Of a stretch of DNA of 31,162 bases, positions 30,724 to 31,162 are shown in pieces (positions within the stretch are counted from its first letter, which is position 1; each line of letters begins with the position of its first letter). The position numbers and the translations under genes were made by a program. The notes below the pieces were generated by a model. That model saw only the letters and a program-made list of their open reading frames with translations. It did not search any database and was not told where the DNA came from. The DNA comes from a virus: positions 1-31,162 of IMG/VR virus record IMGVR_UViG_3300001847_000171; one strand, 5' to 3'.

Positions 30724-31162
30724 ATGCAGGATATCGTTCATGGTATTAAGGTAGACTATTCGCGTGATTCCCTATTTGATGAGTTAGGAATCAAACGATT
30801 AAAAGAAAGTTATATGATGGAGGGAGAAGTATCGCCACAGGAGAGATTTGCATATGTATCAAAAAGTTTTGGATCATCTTTGGATCACTCGCAACGCCTT
30901 TACGAATATAGCAGCCTTCATTGGCTTTCTTATTCTACTCCTATACTTGCTTTTGGTAGGACTAAGCGTGGTTTGCCTATATCTTGTTTTCTACCCTATC
31001 TACATGATAGTTCTGAAGGTTTGGTCGATACTCTTGCGGAAGTAAATTGGTTGTCAATGCTAGGAGGTGGAATTGGAATCGGTATTGGAATTCGTAGTTC
31101 AGATGATAAATCTGTTGGTGTTATGCCTCATCTTCGCACCTATGATGCTAGTTCTCTTGCTT
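30724..31162 (+). CDS. nrdA: Ribonucleotide reductase large subunit (3'-truncated by window edge)
   Basis: The first 146 codons of a ribonucleotide reductase alpha chain, which reduces ribonucleotides to deoxyribonucleotides. GGAG lies eight bases before the ATG. SPQERFAYVSKSFG and LYEYSSLHWLSYSTPIL match the start of the catalytic barrel; RGLPISCFLPY carries the first active-site cysteine, and WLSMLGGGIGIGIGIRSS is the conserved glycine loop. No ATP cone precedes the barrel, so this is a short form, as in many phages. Class I is likely by context, but class II cannot be excluded from this fragment. It follows thyX by 13 bases. Confidence 0.9.
   Translation, partial: MQDIVHGIKVDYSRDSLFDELGIKRLKESYMMEGEVSPQERFAYVSKSFGSSLDHSQRLYEYSSLHWLSYSTPILAFGRTKRGLPISCFLPYLHDSSEGLVDTLAEVNWLSMLGGGIGIGIGIRSSDDKSVGVMPHLRTYDASSLA

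Noticed and set aside
30848-31045. 65-residue hydrophobic frame at the window end
   Set aside because: It is a shadow of the nrdA frame, which carries clear reductase motifs; its hydrophobicity comes from T-rich codons.

Overview
The window reads as part of the genome of a tailed, T4-like (Tevenvirinae-type) bacteriophage. Every gene I accept lies on the + strand, coding is almost continuous (many ATGA and TAATG start/stop overlaps), and the core genes follow T4 order: family B DNA polymerase gp43 (3' end), UvsX recombinase, a small gene at the gp40 position, and gp41 helicase. The gp61 primase, ThyX and a ribonucleotide reductase large subunit (5' end) come near the far end. Lipobox proteins and a nested two-gene spanin point to a Gram-negative host. 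The AT-rich codon use and the gene content (many modules also known from marine and freshwater T4-like phages) suggest an aquatic bacterium, but the host cannot be named from this sequence.

Layout. (1) 1-4310, replication and recombination core. (2) 4310-7238, a 2OG-Fe(II) oxygenase, a putative PD-(D/E)XK nuclease and a KxDG nucleotidyltransferase-like protein, the last two behind a late-type promoter. (3) 7224-16767, a twelve-gene sugar/cyclitol module behind a near-perfect host sigma70 promoter: glycosyltransferase-like proteins, an NTP-transferase, an APH-fold kinase, a sugar-phosphate cyclase resembling 2-epi-5-epi-valiolone synthase, an SDR, an RfbH-type PLP/[2Fe-2S] 3-dehydratase, an NAD-dependent epimerase and a second 2OG oxygenase. 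(4) 16763-24745, late genes, many starting with a T4-type capsid-targeting-like peptide and built from modules separated by candidate gp21 prohead-protease sites. (5) 24732-28958, a lysis/envelope cassette: i-spanin with nested o-spanin, exported DNA/RNA nuclease, lipoprotein, GH19 endolysin, membrane proteins and a holin candidate. (6) 28962-31162, primase behind a second sigma70 promoter with an internal dyad, then thyX and nrdA.

How the parts may work together (inference). Promoter types divide the window into early blocks (sugar module, primase/nucleotide block) and late blocks (nuclease/ligase-like, capsid-targeted proteins, structural protein, endolysin). The early sugar module could build an activated, deoxygenated cyclitol or sugar for a glycan or another acceptor. 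The late capsid-targeted proteins would be packaged, cut into pieces by the prohead protease and injected with the DNA; they include an NMN-adenylyltransferase-like/P-loop kinase fusion and a ligase-like nucleotidyltransferase. A 65-codon gene hidden in the +1 frame of the fusion gene, and the nested spanin, both show the unusual C-rich wobble expected of dual-coding DNA. I saw no tRNA, CRISPR array, insertion sequence or gene-free stretch above 300 bases.
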